In this document: piece by piece, positions 1 through 8,652 of the stretch | Layout of the letters: the number at the start of each line of letters is the position of its first letter | How positions within the stretch are numbered: the stretch's first letter is position 1 | NCBI RefSeq assembly: GCF_000973105.1 | Contig: NC_015844.1 | Span: forward strand, 3,034,501 to 3,098,500 | From: Zobellia galactanivorans | Lineage (GTDB): Bacteria > Bacteroidota > Bacteroidia > Flavobacteriales > Flavobacteriaceae | Length of the DNA stretch: 64,000 nucleotides | Direction of reading: 5' to 3' | Made by a program: the position numbers and the translations under genes | Notes under the pieces: model-generated | The model's database searches: none | What the model was told of the DNA's origin: nothing | The model's input: only the letters and a program-made list of their open reading frames with translations

Positions 1-189
1 GCTGTGTAGGGCTTCAGTTTCGGTTTTGGGCTTATAGTGAATGACCAATTGGTGCCCGAACAGGTTGAAGTCGACCCAATGGTCGCTGCTTCGCCCTTCC
101 TCACAGTTGAGTACTTCCCTGTAAAAGCTTCGGCATTCATCTAGATTATGGACCGGTATGGCAATATGAAAAGGGGTTACGGCTTGCAT
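1..189 (-). CDS. VOC (glyoxalase/dioxygenase fold) family protein, 3' part outside window
   Basis: The first 63 codons are visible and the gene runs off the left edge. The translation begins MQAVTPFHIAIPVHNLDECR and continues with RSFYREVLNCEEGRSSDHW and FNLFGHQLVIHYKPK. This is the usual N-terminal half-module of vicinal-oxygen-chelate proteins: a metal-ligand His in HIAIPV, then an FYREVL helix. The ATG lies 11 bp after the stop of the alpha/beta hydrolase gene, so it is probably the last visible cistron of a leftward operon. Substrate and activity cannot be told from this part. VOC members include glyoxalases, extradiol dioxygenases and resistance proteins. Confidence 0.8.
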   Translation of the reverse strand, partial: MQAVTPFHIAIPVHNLDECRSFYREVLNCEEGRSSDHWVDFNLFGHQLVIHYKPKTETEALHS

Positions 190-200
190 CGATGTCTGTT

Positions 201-1040
201 TTAGTTTTTTAAAAAATCTACAATCTGATCGTTCACATGTTCTTGGTGCATAGAATGGCCAAGGCCCTTGGTCCGGATAAAGATACTGCCTTTCCATTGG
301 GCGTGTACCGCCTCCGAGGCATGAAAAGGGGCCAGTTTATCAAGTTCATCGTGTAGTAGGAGTCCTTTTTTGGTATTTTTTTTCGCAAAGCGGGAAGAAG
401 AAAATTCGTTTACGGTAAAGCCAAAGCGATCAAGGACAAAAGCTTCGAGCTCCTTTCTGACTTTGTCGTTGAAATTGAGCAGCTTTTGATAGTGGTCCAT
501 TATTTCATAGAACTCCGAAGGCGAGCCAATGGTTACCATTTTTTCGACAGATGCATTTTGATGGCAAAACTCGTTGTACATGAGGGTCATTCCTCCCATA
601 GAATGGCCAATAAGATACTTTGGGCCATACTTTTCTATCATGGCTTGAACACCGTCGGAATACAGGGGGAGGTTTAAGTGCTGCCCTGAGGAATATCCAT
701 GTGCGGGCGCATCAAAAGCTACGATATTATAGTCGGCTTCACGGAGTTTGGCGATGAGGTTGCGCCAGCGAAAGGTATTGCTTTCCCAACCGTGGACCAA
801 GAGTACGGTCTCTTTGTTGCTGGGCCAAGCATAGGTCTGCAAGGTGTGGCCTTGAACGTTTATGGTTCCGTTTTTCGCTTGGTCTAGATATTCTTTTTGA
901 TTGGGGAGAACCCTTCCTTTTCGAACCGTACAGAAAACATAAAACGCTTTCTCCGCAGCCTTTTTGGGGGATACTCTGGCAAGCAAGTTAAAATAGCGCC
1001 CGTAGACCTTGGGGAGCATTTTGTTCAGGTTTTTACGCAT
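201..1040 (-). CDS. alpha/beta hydrolase
   Basis: A 279-residue protein of the alpha/beta-hydrolase fold. It shows an oxyanion-hole motif HGWES near residue 83, the nucleophile elbow GHSMGG near residue 145 (Ser), and a late GLGHSMH segment that supplies the catalytic His. There is no clear signal peptide, so it is probably cytoplasmic. It starts 12 bp after the stop of the YitT-like gene and ends 11 bp before the VOC gene, which suggests one transcript. The fold is secure but the substrate is unknown; esterase, lipase or carbon-carbon hydrolase activity are all possible. Confidence 0.85.
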   Translation of the reverse strand: MRKNLNKMLPKVYGRYFNLLARVSPKKAAEKAFYVFCTVRKGRVLPNQKEYLDQAKNGTINVQGHTLQTYAWPSNKETVLLVHGWESNTFRWRNLIAKLREADYNIVAFDAPAHGYSSGQHLNLPLYSDGVQAMIEKYGPKYLIGHSMGGMTLMYNEFCHQNASVEKMVTIGSPSEFYEIMDHYQKLLNFNDKVRKELEAFVLDRFGFTVNEFSSSRFAKKNTKKGLLLHDELDKLAPFHASEAVHAQWKGSIFIRTKGLGHSMHQEHVNDQIVDFLKN

Positions 1041-1052
1041 AGATTTTTCGGT

Positions 1053-2018
1053 CTATTTTAAGGGCTTCTTTTTGATCATTCCGCCTCTTATATCTTTTAT
1101 AACGCCCATAACGATAAAGGCGTTTTTGTCTATTTTGTCTATTTCGGTGCTTAACCGGGCCAGTTCTAGGCGGGTCATTACGGTATAGATGATTTCGGTA
1201 GAAATACGTGCCGTACCATCTTTGGCATACCCGCCCTTTCCGCTATAAACGGTACAGGCCCGCCCCATTTTTTCGGTGAGCATCACCCGTATTTCTTCAT
1301 TTTTCGGGGAAATAATGGTTACGCCAATGTATTCTTCCACACCATCTACCACGTAGTTCACGGTCTTGGCCGCCGCCAAATAGGTAAGAATGGCGTAAAG
1401 TGCCGTTTCTATACTTAATAGGTAGGCCCCAGCCGAAAAAATCAGAATGTTTATAAGCAGAAGTATATCGCCTATGGTCATATGCCATTTTCGGCTCAGG
1501 TAGATAGCCAATACCTCGGTGCCATCGATGACGCTTCCGCCACGCATGGCCATTCCTATACCTAGGCCCAAGAAAAAACCACCGAAAACGGCTATAAGAA
1601 GCTTGTCGCTTGTTATTATTGGGTAGGGAACAAAATGAACGACAATGGCCAAGGCCAATATGGCAAAAATACTTCTGATCGCGAACTTTCCGCTTATGGT
1701 CTTGGCCCCGAGCAGTATAAAGGGGATGTTCACCAATAAGAGCAAAATTCCCAGTGATATGTTCGATTTTACCTGAATTAATAAAGATACGCCCGTAGCC
1801 CCGCCATCGATAAAATTATTGGGCAATAAGAAGCCTTTTAGGCCAAACCCTGCCGCGCCAACGCCAATGGCGATGAACAAGATTTCCTTTAGGGCGTGCA
1901 TTAACTCCACATGGCCCACGCGTATTTCTTTGACCAATTGGCGCTTGGCCACGTTTTTTTCGCTCTTTAGTTTATTTTTGGCGCGTTGTACCAGTATGTA
2001 TTGTAAGATAGTGTTCAT
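1053..2018 (-). CDS. YitT family membrane protein (DUF161 + DUF2179)
   Basis: A 321-residue integral membrane protein. After a charged cytoplasmic N-terminus it has about five or six hydrophobic helices (residues ~45-215) with the family segments GFGLKGFLLPNNFIDGGATG and GGSVIDGTEVLAIYLSRK. A soluble C-terminal DUF2179 domain follows (residues ~225-310, containing GRACTVYSGKGGYAKDG). YitT proteins are widespread and of unknown function; a transport or signalling role is only a guess. It lies between a lipoprotein gene (38 bp upstream) and the hydrolase (12 bp downstream), consistent with co-transcription. Confidence 0.85.
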   Translation of the reverse strand: MNTILQYILVQRAKNKLKSEKNVAKRQLVKEIRVGHVELMHALKEILFIAIGVGAAGFGLKGFLLPNNFIDGGATGVSLLIQVKSNISLGILLLLVNIPFILLGAKTISGKFAIRSIFAILALAIVVHFVPYPIITSDKLLIAVFGGFFLGLGIGMAMRGGSVIDGTEVLAIYLSRKWHMTIGDILLLINILIFSAGAYLLSIETALYAILTYLAAAKTVNYVVDGVEEYIGVTIISPKNEEIRVMLTEKMGRACTVYSGKGGYAKDGTARISTEIIYTVMTRLELARLSTEIDKIDKNAFIVMGVIKDIRGGMIKKKPLK

Positions 2019-2056
2019 GGTACGGAATGTTTAAACTAAAGGCAGTAGCAAAAGGA

Positions 2057-2605
2057 TCAGTCCCAAGCTACCATCATATATTTGATTTTTGCATCATCGG
2101 GAATTTGAACGGCTTCGATATTGACACTGGAAGCATAACGCAAGCTTGAAGGGAGCTCTTCTTTACTGATCGTAAAATAGACATCGCTATCCTTTAGAAG
2201 GATGACCACATTGTTCATAGAGGTAATTACCTTTCTGATGGTGTAGTTGTCCTTTATGTCTTTAAAGGTACTGTTTAGGCCAACCCCTTTTTCGGTAGTG
2301 AAACGGGGGTCTTCAATACGAATGTTCTCGATTGTCGGAATACTATCGGAGTTTGGTGTAAGCGTCAAGAGCGGTTTTCCTCCCTTTTCGAAAATCTTTA
2401 TTTTTTTACTGTTGTTCGCCCTATTGGCTATCGTACTGTCTTTTACGATGGAATCGTTCTCGTAAATGATGTCAAGGTCGCGTACCAAGCTGATGCGATC
2501 CAGTTTGCCTACTCGGTCGGTAATGATTGAAAATGAGGTGTCTTTTTCATCTTTACAGCTGGTAAGGCAAATGATTAGACAACTTAAGGTTACTATTGTT
2601 TTCAT
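2057..2605 (-). CDS. Hypothetical lipoprotein
   Basis: A 182-residue protein with a lipoprotein signal peptide ending in the lipobox LTSC (Cys at ~16), so it should be lipid-anchored in the envelope. The mature part is mostly polar and beta-rich, with short repeats such as RIEDPRFTTEKGVGLNSTF. It resembles small Flavobacteriia lipoproteins of unknown function, some annotated with DUF1131-like domains, but I cannot assign a family with confidence. It sits between the HerA-like ATPase (48 bp) and YitT (38 bp) on the same strand. Confidence 0.7.
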   Translation of the reverse strand: MKTIVTLSCLIICLTSCKDEKDTSFSIITDRVGKLDRISLVRDLDIIYENDSIVKDSTIANRANNSKKIKIFEKGGKPLLTLTPNSDSIPTIENIRIEDPRFTTEKGVGLNSTFKDIKDNYTIRKVITSMNNVVILLKDSDVYFTISKEELPSSLRYASSVNIEAVQIPDDAKIKYMMVAWD

Positions 2606-2653
2606 GAATTTTTGTGCAAAGTTAAAATTTGATTCTGAAATTAGGTCGGTACA

Positions 2654-4156
2654 TTAACGCATTACTTTCTTCAGAACTCCCAAAACTCCACGAATGAAGG
2701 TGGCACTGGTCAAAACCTTAATGATCGGGTTCTGTCGGGTACTGGCCCTACTTCGGCTGGTCTTTCTGGGTGCCTTTTTTTCTTTTTCGGCCTCGGCTTC
2801 GGCCCGTTCTATTTTTTCGTTCAGAATTTCATACGCGCTTTCCCGATCAATGGTCTCGCCGTATTTCTTTACCAGTTTAGAGGTGCCGATTACAGTATTG
2901 AGTTCGGTTTCGGTAAGAACGTCCATACGGCTCATAGGGGCGCGCAACAGGGTTGCGGCCAAGGGGGTCGGTCGTCCCTTTTCATCTAAGGCCGATACCA
3001 GTGCTTCACCTATACCCAAGGCCGTTAAAACCTCTTTGGTGTCGTAATAATCGGAAATGGGGTAGTTTTCGGCCGTTAGTTTTATGGCCTTTCGGTCTCT
3101 GGCAGTAAAGGCACGCAGGGCGTGTTGAACCTTTAGTCCGAGTTGCGAGAGTACTTCATTGGGTACGTCGGTCGGGTTTTGTGTAACAAAGTAAAGACCG
3201 ATACCTTTTGAACGTATCAATTTAACGATACTTTCTATTTGGTCGAGTAGGGCCTTTGAGGCTTCGTTAAAGATAAGGTGGGCCTCATCGATGAACAAGA
3301 TCAGTTCAGGCCTATCACTGTCGCCCTGTTCTGGAAAAGTACTGTATATCTCGGCCAGTAGGCTTAACATAAAGGTCGAGAAAAGTTTGGGCCGGTCTTG
3401 TATATCGGTCAGACGTAGAATGTTTATATAGCCTCTTCCGTTTTCGTCTACACGGGTAAGGTCTTCGACATCAAATGATTTTTCACCAAAAAAGAGATCG
3501 GCTCCCTGCTGTTCGAGTTCTATGATCTTTCTAAGGATGGCTCCCGTGGAACTGGAAGAAATTCTTCCGTAATCTTTGGTGAATTCGGCTTTGCCTGCGC
3601 TTGTGGCATATTGCAGTACCTTTTTGAAATCCTTTAGGTCTAAAAGCGGAAGTTTATTGTCGTCGCAATATTTGAACACTACCGATACGATACCTTCTTG
3701 GGTATCCGATAGGTCAAGTATACGGGATAGGAGCACTGGTCCGAATTCCGATACCGTGGCCCGAAGTTTTACGCCGTCTTGTTTGGAAAGCGAGAGGATC
3801 TCGACCGGAAACGCCTTGGGTTCAAAGGGCAGGCCTATTTTGGCATGGCGCTCATCTATTTTCGGGTGACCGGGACTCGGTTGGGCCAAGCCGCTCAAAT
3901 CCCCTTTAAGGTCCATCAATAAGACCGGGATTCCTTTTTCAGAAAGGTTTTCGGCCAGTACCTGTAAAGTTTTTGTCTTTCCAGTTCCCGTAGCCCCTGC
4001 GATAAGTCCGTGACGGTTCAACGTTTTTAAAGGTATTTTTACATGGGCATCGGTAATAGCCTCCCCATCGAGCATGGCAGCGCCCAATATTATGGAGTCA
4101 CCTTTGGTAGTATACCCTGCTTCAATGTGTTGAAAGAATTCGTCTCTAGTTGCCAT
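2654..4156 (-). CDS. HerA-like / DUF853 (YjgR-type) P-loop ATPase
   Basis: A 500-residue ATPase. The Walker A motif GATGTGKTKT lies near residue 54, Walker B LILFIDEAH near 289, and there is an FVTQNPTDVP sensor-like segment. This is the DUF853 arrangement of the HerA/FtsK superfamily, seen in E. coli YjgR. The C-terminus is basic (KKAPRKTSRSRAS) and could bind nucleic acid. The family is poorly characterised; DNA translocation or a stress role has been proposed. It is the first gene of the leftward run that continues to position 1, and is divergent from queE. Confidence 0.85.
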   Translation of the reverse strand: MATRDEFFQHIEAGYTTKGDSIILGAAMLDGEAITDAHVKIPLKTLNRHGLIAGATGTGKTKTLQVLAENLSEKGIPVLLMDLKGDLSGLAQPSPGHPKIDERHAKIGLPFEPKAFPVEILSLSKQDGVKLRATVSEFGPVLLSRILDLSDTQEGIVSVVFKYCDDNKLPLLDLKDFKKVLQYATSAGKAEFTKDYGRISSSSTGAILRKIIELEQQGADLFFGEKSFDVEDLTRVDENGRGYINILRLTDIQDRPKLFSTFMLSLLAEIYSTFPEQGDSDRPELILFIDEAHLIFNEASKALLDQIESIVKLIRSKGIGLYFVTQNPTDVPNEVLSQLGLKVQHALRAFTARDRKAIKLTAENYPISDYYDTKEVLTALGIGEALVSALDEKGRPTPLAATLLRAPMSRMDVLTETELNTVIGTSKLVKKYGETIDRESAYEILNEKIERAEAEAEKEKKAPRKTSRSRASTRQNPIIKVLTSATFIRGVLGVLKKVMR

Positions 4157-4311
4157 TCGGTCTATTTTGGAGTAAAAATAAGAGAATTTTACTGTTTGGC
4201 CGTTACTTTTAGAGAAGTTTGGGATTGGTCAAGGCTGAACCTTGGCCCTCTGGTGGTATTCTACCGTTGAAATCTTGCTTATGGGGCAAATGGTGAATTT
4301 AAGAATCAGAA

Positions 4312-4344
4312 TTTGGGTTTTGGAATTTGCAAGGCCTATCTTTG
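4312..4344 (+). promoter_or_regulatory. Bacteroidetes-type promoter of queE
   Basis: A -33 TTTG at 4312-4315 and a -7 TATCTTTG at 4337-4344 are separated by 21 bp, matching the TTTG-N19-21-TAnnTTTG consensus. The predicted transcription start falls at about 4351, practically on the ATG at 4349. The mRNA would therefore be leaderless, or translation would begin at the ATG pair at 4388/4391. Confidence 0.6.
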
Positions 4345-4348
4345 CACG

Positions 4349-4981
4349 ATGGTCAAAGATGAAGTTTTACAGGAAGTGGAGAAAGGGATGATGTTGCCCC
4401 TAATGGAAGAATTCTACACCATACAGGGCGAAGGTTTCCATAAAGGTACGGCGGCATATTTTATTCGTGTCGGAGGATGCGATGTCGGATGTCATTGGTG
4501 CGATGTGAAAGAGAGCTGGAATGCGGAAACCCATCCGCCCACCGATATTCGGCAAATTACCGAAAATGCTTCAAAATATTCTGATACCATTGTCATTACG
4601 GGTGGCGAACCCCTTACTTGGAATATGCAGCCCTTGACCGATGCCCTAAAGGCGAAGAACCTTAAGATCCACATAGAGACTTCGGGTGCATATCCCTTGA
4701 CCGGTACGTGGGATTGGATTTGCCTTTCGCCCAAAAAGAACAAGCTTCCGGTAGATGAAATTTATGAGGTGGCCCACGAACTTAAGGTCATTGTTTACAA
4801 TAAACACGATTTGATCTTTGCCGAACAGGAAGCGGCAAAGGTGAACGGAAAATGTATTCTCTACTTACAGCCCGAATGGAGCGTACGTGATAAGGTTACG
4901 CCTATGATCGTCGATTATGTGATGCAAAACCCTAAGTGGAAGGTAAGTCTACAGACCCACAAATATTTGAATATCCCTTAA
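4349..4981 (+). CDS. queE: 7-carboxy-7-deazaguanine synthase (QueE), radical SAM
   Basis: QueE converts 6-carboxytetrahydropterin to 7-carboxy-7-deazaguanine in queuosine biosynthesis. The radical-SAM cluster motif CX3CX2C is visible as CDVGCHWC, preceded by the family signature EEFYTIQGEGFHKGTAAYF and followed by VITGGEPLTWN. At 210 residues the length suits the short QueE subfamily. I chose ATG 4349 over the upstream TTG at 4313, which overlaps the promoter; ATG 4388 or 4391 is also possible. It is convergent with the next gene, with 4 bp between stop codons. Confidence 0.9.
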   Translation: MVKDEVLQEVEKGMMLPLMEEFYTIQGEGFHKGTAAYFIRVGGCDVGCHWCDVKESWNAETHPPTDIRQITENASKYSDTIVITGGEPLTWNMQPLTDALKAKNLKIHIETSGAYPLTGTWDWICLSPKKNKLPVDEIYEVAHELKVIVYNKHDLIFAEQEAAKVNGKCILYLQPEWSVRDKVTPMIVDYVMQNPKWKVSLQTHKYLNIP

Positions 4982-4985
4982 TATC

Positions 4986-5915
4986 TTAACGACCGCCTGC
5001 GGATTTTAGATCCAATAGGCATTCGGGGTCAAGGCTTGGTGGGTCGGGAAAAAGACCTTTTGAGGTTTTTGATTCCAACATTCGAAGTACGTCTTTGCCG
5101 CTTAGGCGACAGGCGGCTTTTAATCCGTTTTCATACGATTCCGTCTTGGCCGATTTATTGGCGAATCCGGCAAACTGTAGTTCGGCCTGCATAAGACAGC
5201 CCTCTACCGAGCAATGGCTGTTTCCTTTTGTATTGCCATCTTCATCTAAAACTGGTTTGCCGTCTTCGTCACGTTCTATGTCCTCATGGTCGTTTATCGG
5301 CGCCGTTCCTAAATTTACAAGGCCGAAAAGATGGCCGAATTCATGGTTGAGGGTTGAGCTTTCTACGTCGGCAGCGGTAATAAAAAAGCTTTGATTGGCC
5401 AGTTTTCGTACCGTTACTTCATGAATGATCATAGAAGTATTGCGATATACCGCACCTAAGGTAACAAGTCCCACTTCCTCATCATCGCCTTCTGCCGGTG
5501 CATCGGCAAAATAGATATAGAGACCTAAAGTAGAGCCCTCGTTAAAAACGGTTCTGTTTTCCGATTCGAGTTTGGCTATTTCTTCCAAGGTCAAATTTTC
5601 TTCATCGGGCGATTCCAGTTGGGTGTACTTGAGTTCAATATCTTCCTTGAACGTTCTTTTTTTTAGGTAGGAGACAAAACCCAACATGGCTTCGTCCGTA
5701 GGTTTGAAATCTTTTACGTAGGCAATTTCGATAAGCAGCTTTGTAAACCTTTCGTTCGATAGAATGTCTTTGGCTGAGTCGCCGGCACTTTTTAGACTGG
5801 CCTCTTTTGCCTGAATTTTTTCCTTTTCAGCGCTATTGGTGTCGTCGTCTTTGGTACAGCTTAGGAAAAGGCCGGTGAACAAGACCAATAAAAATAAGTG
5901 CGATTTTTTCATCAT
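4986..5915 (-). CDS. Lipoprotein with zinc-metalloprotease motif
   Basis: A 309-residue protein with a type II signal peptide (lipobox LSC followed by TKDDD) and a zincin motif HEFGHLFGL near residue 190, whose two His and Glu are the expected zinc and catalytic residues. Downstream it has HCSVEGCLMQ, resembling the third-ligand and Met-turn region of metzincin-like secreted proteases. Flavobacteriia encode similar 'membrane metalloproteases' of unknown substrate. It starts 48 bp after the methyltransferase gene, so the two may share a transcript. Confidence 0.75.
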   Translation of the reverse strand: MMKKSHLFLLVLFTGLFLSCTKDDDTNSAEKEKIQAKEASLKSAGDSAKDILSNERFTKLLIEIAYVKDFKPTDEAMLGFVSYLKKRTFKEDIELKYTQLESPDEENLTLEEIAKLESENRTVFNEGSTLGLYIYFADAPAEGDDEEVGLVTLGAVYRNTSMIIHEVTVRKLANQSFFITAADVESSTLNHEFGHLFGLVNLGTAPINDHEDIERDEDGKPVLDEDGNTKGNSHCSVEGCLMQAELQFAGFANKSAKTESYENGLKAACRLSGKDVLRMLESKTSKGLFPDPPSLDPECLLDLKSAGGR

Positions 5916-5963
5916 TGAATTTTAGGGACAGTCGTACAAGAACAAAAATGGCAAAAAATGATC

Positions 5964-6671
5964 TTATTTCAACCATAACTTGGCCAAATAGTCGTAATGA
6001 TCGCCCTTTCTTACGAATTGGCAATTGAATCCATTGGCTTCCGAGGCCGTTTCCAAGGTTTTGTAATCGAGATAGAGCCAGAAAAATGGTTCGCTTTCCT
6101 GATTCTTGTATTTCATACTGAACTCGACTTCGCCATAGTACGAACCGGTATCGGGTACCCAGCGGCCCCCATCTTCGTCTTCGTCGAACATGTATATGAT
6201 ATCGCTGGAGTCAAGTAAAATTTGCCCGCCCGGATTCAACAAGGTTTTTAAATGGTCTAAAAAGCGGGACATATTGTTCAGCCTTCCAACAATGCCAATA
6301 CCGTTCATCAATAGGAGCAAGGTGTCAAATCTAGGACCTTTAAAGTCGTATATGTCGCTATGTGCCACCTTGTTGATGCCCCTTAGGGTACAGGTTTCTA
6401 TGGCGCCTTTGGAGTGGTCGAGCGCGGTTACGTCGAGGTTTTTTTTCTGAAGGTAGAGACTGTGGCTTCCGGCCCCGCATCCTATGTCGAGTACGCTGCC
6501 CTTGTAAAGGTCAAGGGCTTTTTGTTCCAGCTCTGGCATCTCCTTGTAATCCCTAAAGAGATAGGGCAGGGGTATTTTATCCTCTTCGTCCAAAGAAGAG
6601 AAGGTGATTATGTCTTCGGTATAATTTCCTTTTTGATAGTCTAATACTGCATTTCCGAAAATGTCGATCAT
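5964..6671 (-). CDS. Class I SAM-dependent methyltransferase
   Basis: The Rossmann-fold motif I VLDIGCGAGSHSLYL is followed by VTALDHSKGAIE (motif II acidic residue) and by LLLMNGIGIVG (motif IV-like). I start it at ATG 6671 (MIDIFGNAVLDYQ), which matches the usual start of flavobacterial relatives; the longer frame to 6755 would run into the YkgJ gene on the other strand. The protein is then 235 residues. The substrate is unknown. Its promoter must lie in the ~75 bp shared with the divergent YkgJ gene. Confidence 0.85.
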   Translation of the reverse strand: MIDIFGNAVLDYQKGNYTEDIITFSSLDEEDKIPLPYLFRDYKEMPELEQKALDLYKGSVLDIGCGAGSHSLYLQKKNLDVTALDHSKGAIETCTLRGINKVAHSDIYDFKGPRFDTLLLLMNGIGIVGRLNNMSRFLDHLKTLLNPGGQILLDSSDIIYMFDEDEDGGRWVPDTGSYYGEVEFSMKYKNQESEPFFWLYLDYKTLETASEANGFNCQFVRKGDHYDYLAKLWLK

Positions 6672-6721
6672 ATCACAATAGCTTTGTATGGCAAAAATGG
6701 ACTTTTTAAGTATTTCTTGCT

Positions 6722-6729
6722 TAGTTTTG
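6722..6729 (+). promoter_or_regulatory. -7 box of the YkgJ-family gene
   Basis: TAGTTTTG matches TAnnTTTG and would place the transcription start near 6736, 11 bp before the chosen ATG at 6747. No good -33 element is seen. Confidence 0.4.
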
Positions 6730-6746
6730 GGCAGATTTTTAAGAGG

Positions 6747-7244
6747 ATGGACCAAATTTTACGTGAACTTCCAAAGAAGGCCAAAGATAAGCAGAACGAA
6801 AACAAGAAGTTTTTTACGAAACTTAAAAAGCGCCCGCCCAAGAATCTTGATTACATTATGCAAGAACTGCATGAAGAGGAATTTGAGCGAACCGATTGTC
6901 TTGATTGTGCCAACTGTTGTAAAACTACGGGGCCTTTGTTCACTAGGGCCGATATCGAAAGAATTGCCAAATTCCTTCGGCAGAAACCCCAAGCCTTTAT
7001 TGAAGCGTATCTGCGGATCGATGAAGATAACGATTACGTGCTTCAGCAGGTACCCTGTTCCTTTTTGGGTGCCGATAATTACTGCTCTATCTATGATGTT
7101 CGCCCTAAGGCCTGCCGTGAGTTTCCGCATACCGACCGGAAGAAATTCCAGCAAATATCGAACCTTACGCTAAAGAATGTGGCTATTTGCCCTGCGGCTT
7201 TCAATATTGTCGAAAAAATGAAAAAAAGCATCGGGAACGGCTAG
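6747..7244 (+). CDS. YkgJ family cysteine-cluster protein
   Basis: A 165-residue protein with the YkgJ zinc/iron-chelating cysteine cluster: CLDCANCCK near residue 51, then PCSFLGADNYCSIYD and RPKACREFPHTD. The ordered Cys set and the RP.AC.EFP segment are diagnostic. Members are annotated as metal-cluster proteins of unknown role, some linked to RNA or flagellin modification elsewhere. I start at ATG 6747, preceded by AAGAGG, rather than at the upstream frame beginning 6684. Divergent from the methyltransferase. Confidence 0.85.
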   Translation: MDQILRELPKKAKDKQNENKKFFTKLKKRPPKNLDYIMQELHEEEFERTDCLDCANCCKTTGPLFTRADIERIAKFLRQKPQAFIEAYLRIDEDNDYVLQQVPCSFLGADNYCSIYDVRPKACREFPHTDRKKFQQISNLTLKNVAICPAAFNIVEKMKKSIGNG

Positions 7245-7267
7245 ACAACCCTAAATAGAAACCCCAT

Positions 7268-7750
7268 ATGTACCTTAGAACAGAAGTCCTACCGAAGAAA
7301 ACACTAGTGGGCCGCCGCTTGAATATGAGCTTGGCACATAACCGAACCTTTGAACTTTGGAGCGGTTTTATGCCCTTGAGGAAAACCATAGCCGACCCCG
7401 TGGGTAGTGATCTGTATTCCGTTCAGGTGTTTTCGGAAATGCCCGAAGGCACTAGTTTTGGGCCGGATACCAGCTTTGAAAAATGGGCTGCGGTAGAGGT
7501 GAAGGGGGAGGCGTCGTATGGTGATGGCTTGGAAACCCTATGTTTGATCGGGGGACTTTATGCCGTATTCTTACATAAGGGCCTGTCTTCGGAATTTAAT
7601 CGGACAATGGATTTTATTTTTAAGGAATGGCTTCCCGTATCCGATTATCGCCTAGACCATAGGCCCCATTTTGAACTACTCGGAAGCAAATACAAAAACG
7701 ACCGTCCCGAATCGGAAGAAGAGGTGTGGATCCCCATCCGGCCGAAGTGA
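7268..7750 (+). CDS. GyrI-like small-molecule-binding protein
   Basis: A 160-residue single-domain protein of the GyrI-like / AraC effector-binding fold. Typical features are PKKTLVGRRLNMSL at the start, KWAAVEV in the middle, an EWLPVSDY helix and the closing EEEVWIPIRPK, which is very characteristic. Stand-alone GyrI-like proteins bind or hydrolyse hydrophobic small molecules, or modulate gyrase in E. coli; the ligand here is unknown. It follows the YkgJ gene by 23 bp and precedes the desaturase-family gene by 41 bp. Confidence 0.75.
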   Translation: MYLRTEVLPKKTLVGRRLNMSLAHNRTFELWSGFMPLRKTIADPVGSDLYSVQVFSEMPEGTSFGPDTSFEKWAAVEVKGEASYGDGLETLCLIGGLYAVFLHKGLSSEFNRTMDFIFKEWLPVSDYRLDHRPHFELLGSKYKNDRPESEEEVWIPIRPK

Positions 7751-7791
7751 AGCGGGCATCGTTCTTAAAAGGTTTTTGTTATCTTTAAGAC

Positions 7792-8652
7792 ATGGAGCCC
7801 ATTATCGATTACTTTGAAAATATCCCCTCGTTGCACCGTTCGCTTATTTTGGTCGGGGGAATCACCTTTTTTTGGCTTCTTGAGGGCATCGTGCCCCTTT
7901 TTGGTTTTAGGTACAAGAAATGGCAACACGCACTTCCGAACCTATTTTTTACGATGACGACGGTTGTCGTAAACTTCGCCCTCGCTTTTTTGCTGCTCAA
8001 GACCGCCGATTTTACGGTAATACATGATTTTGGGATTATCAATTGGCTTCCCGATATGCCCTTATGGCTCTATGTTATCGTAGGACTGTTGTTGCTGGAT
8101 CTTGTCGGGGCCTACCTGGCCCATTTTGTCGAGCACAAGGTGAAAATTTTATGGATGGTACATCTGGTGCACCATACCGACCATAATGTAGACACGACTA
8201 CGGCCAATCGGCATCATCCTTTGGAAAGTATGATTCGTTTTGTGTTTACCCTTTTAGGGGTTTTTCTGGTCGGTACGCCTATCGGTATTGTAATGTTGTA
8301 TCAGTCCTTATCACTTGTGGCGACCCAATTCAACCATGCCAACATAAAAATGCCCAAAGGCTTAGACGACCTCTTAAGTCTGTTGATCGTTTCACCCGAT
8401 ATGCACAAGGTGCATCACCATTATCGATTACCGTATACCGATAGTAATTACGGTAATATATTTTCGCTGTGGGATCGCTTGTTCGGTACCTATATGAAGT
8501 TGGACAGGGAAGAGATTGTATACGGGGTAGATACCTTTCCCGATGAGGTCGAGAACTCCAGTATCAAAGGGCTGTTACGGCAGCCTTTCCATAAATACAG
8601 AAAGCCTACCACCTTGCCTGAAGCCGAATCGGTAAAAGGGCAGCCCCTGTAA
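7792..8652 (+). CDS. Sterol desaturase / fatty acid hydroxylase family membrane protein
   Basis: A 286-residue membrane protein with the di-iron histidine clusters of the fatty-acid-hydroxylase superfamily: HFVEH, HLVHHTDHN with NRHHP, and HKVHHHY. Four hydrophobic segments precede or surround these motifs. The family hydroxylates or desaturates lipids, sterols or carotenoids using O2. The substrate cannot be named. It converges on the namZ-like gene, with stop codons adjacent. Confidence 0.85.
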   Translation: MEPIIDYFENIPSLHRSLILVGGITFFWLLEGIVPLFGFRYKKWQHALPNLFFTMTTVVVNFALAFLLLKTADFTVIHDFGIINWLPDMPLWLYVIVGLLLLDLVGAYLAHFVEHKVKILWMVHLVHHTDHNVDTTTANRHHPLESMIRFVFTLLGVFLVGTPIGIVMLYQSLSLVATQFNHANIKMPKGLDDLLSLLIVSPDMHKVHHHYRLPYTDSNYGNIFSLWDRLFGTYMKLDREEIVYGVDTFPDEVENSSIKGLLRQPFHKYRKPTTLPEAESVKGQPL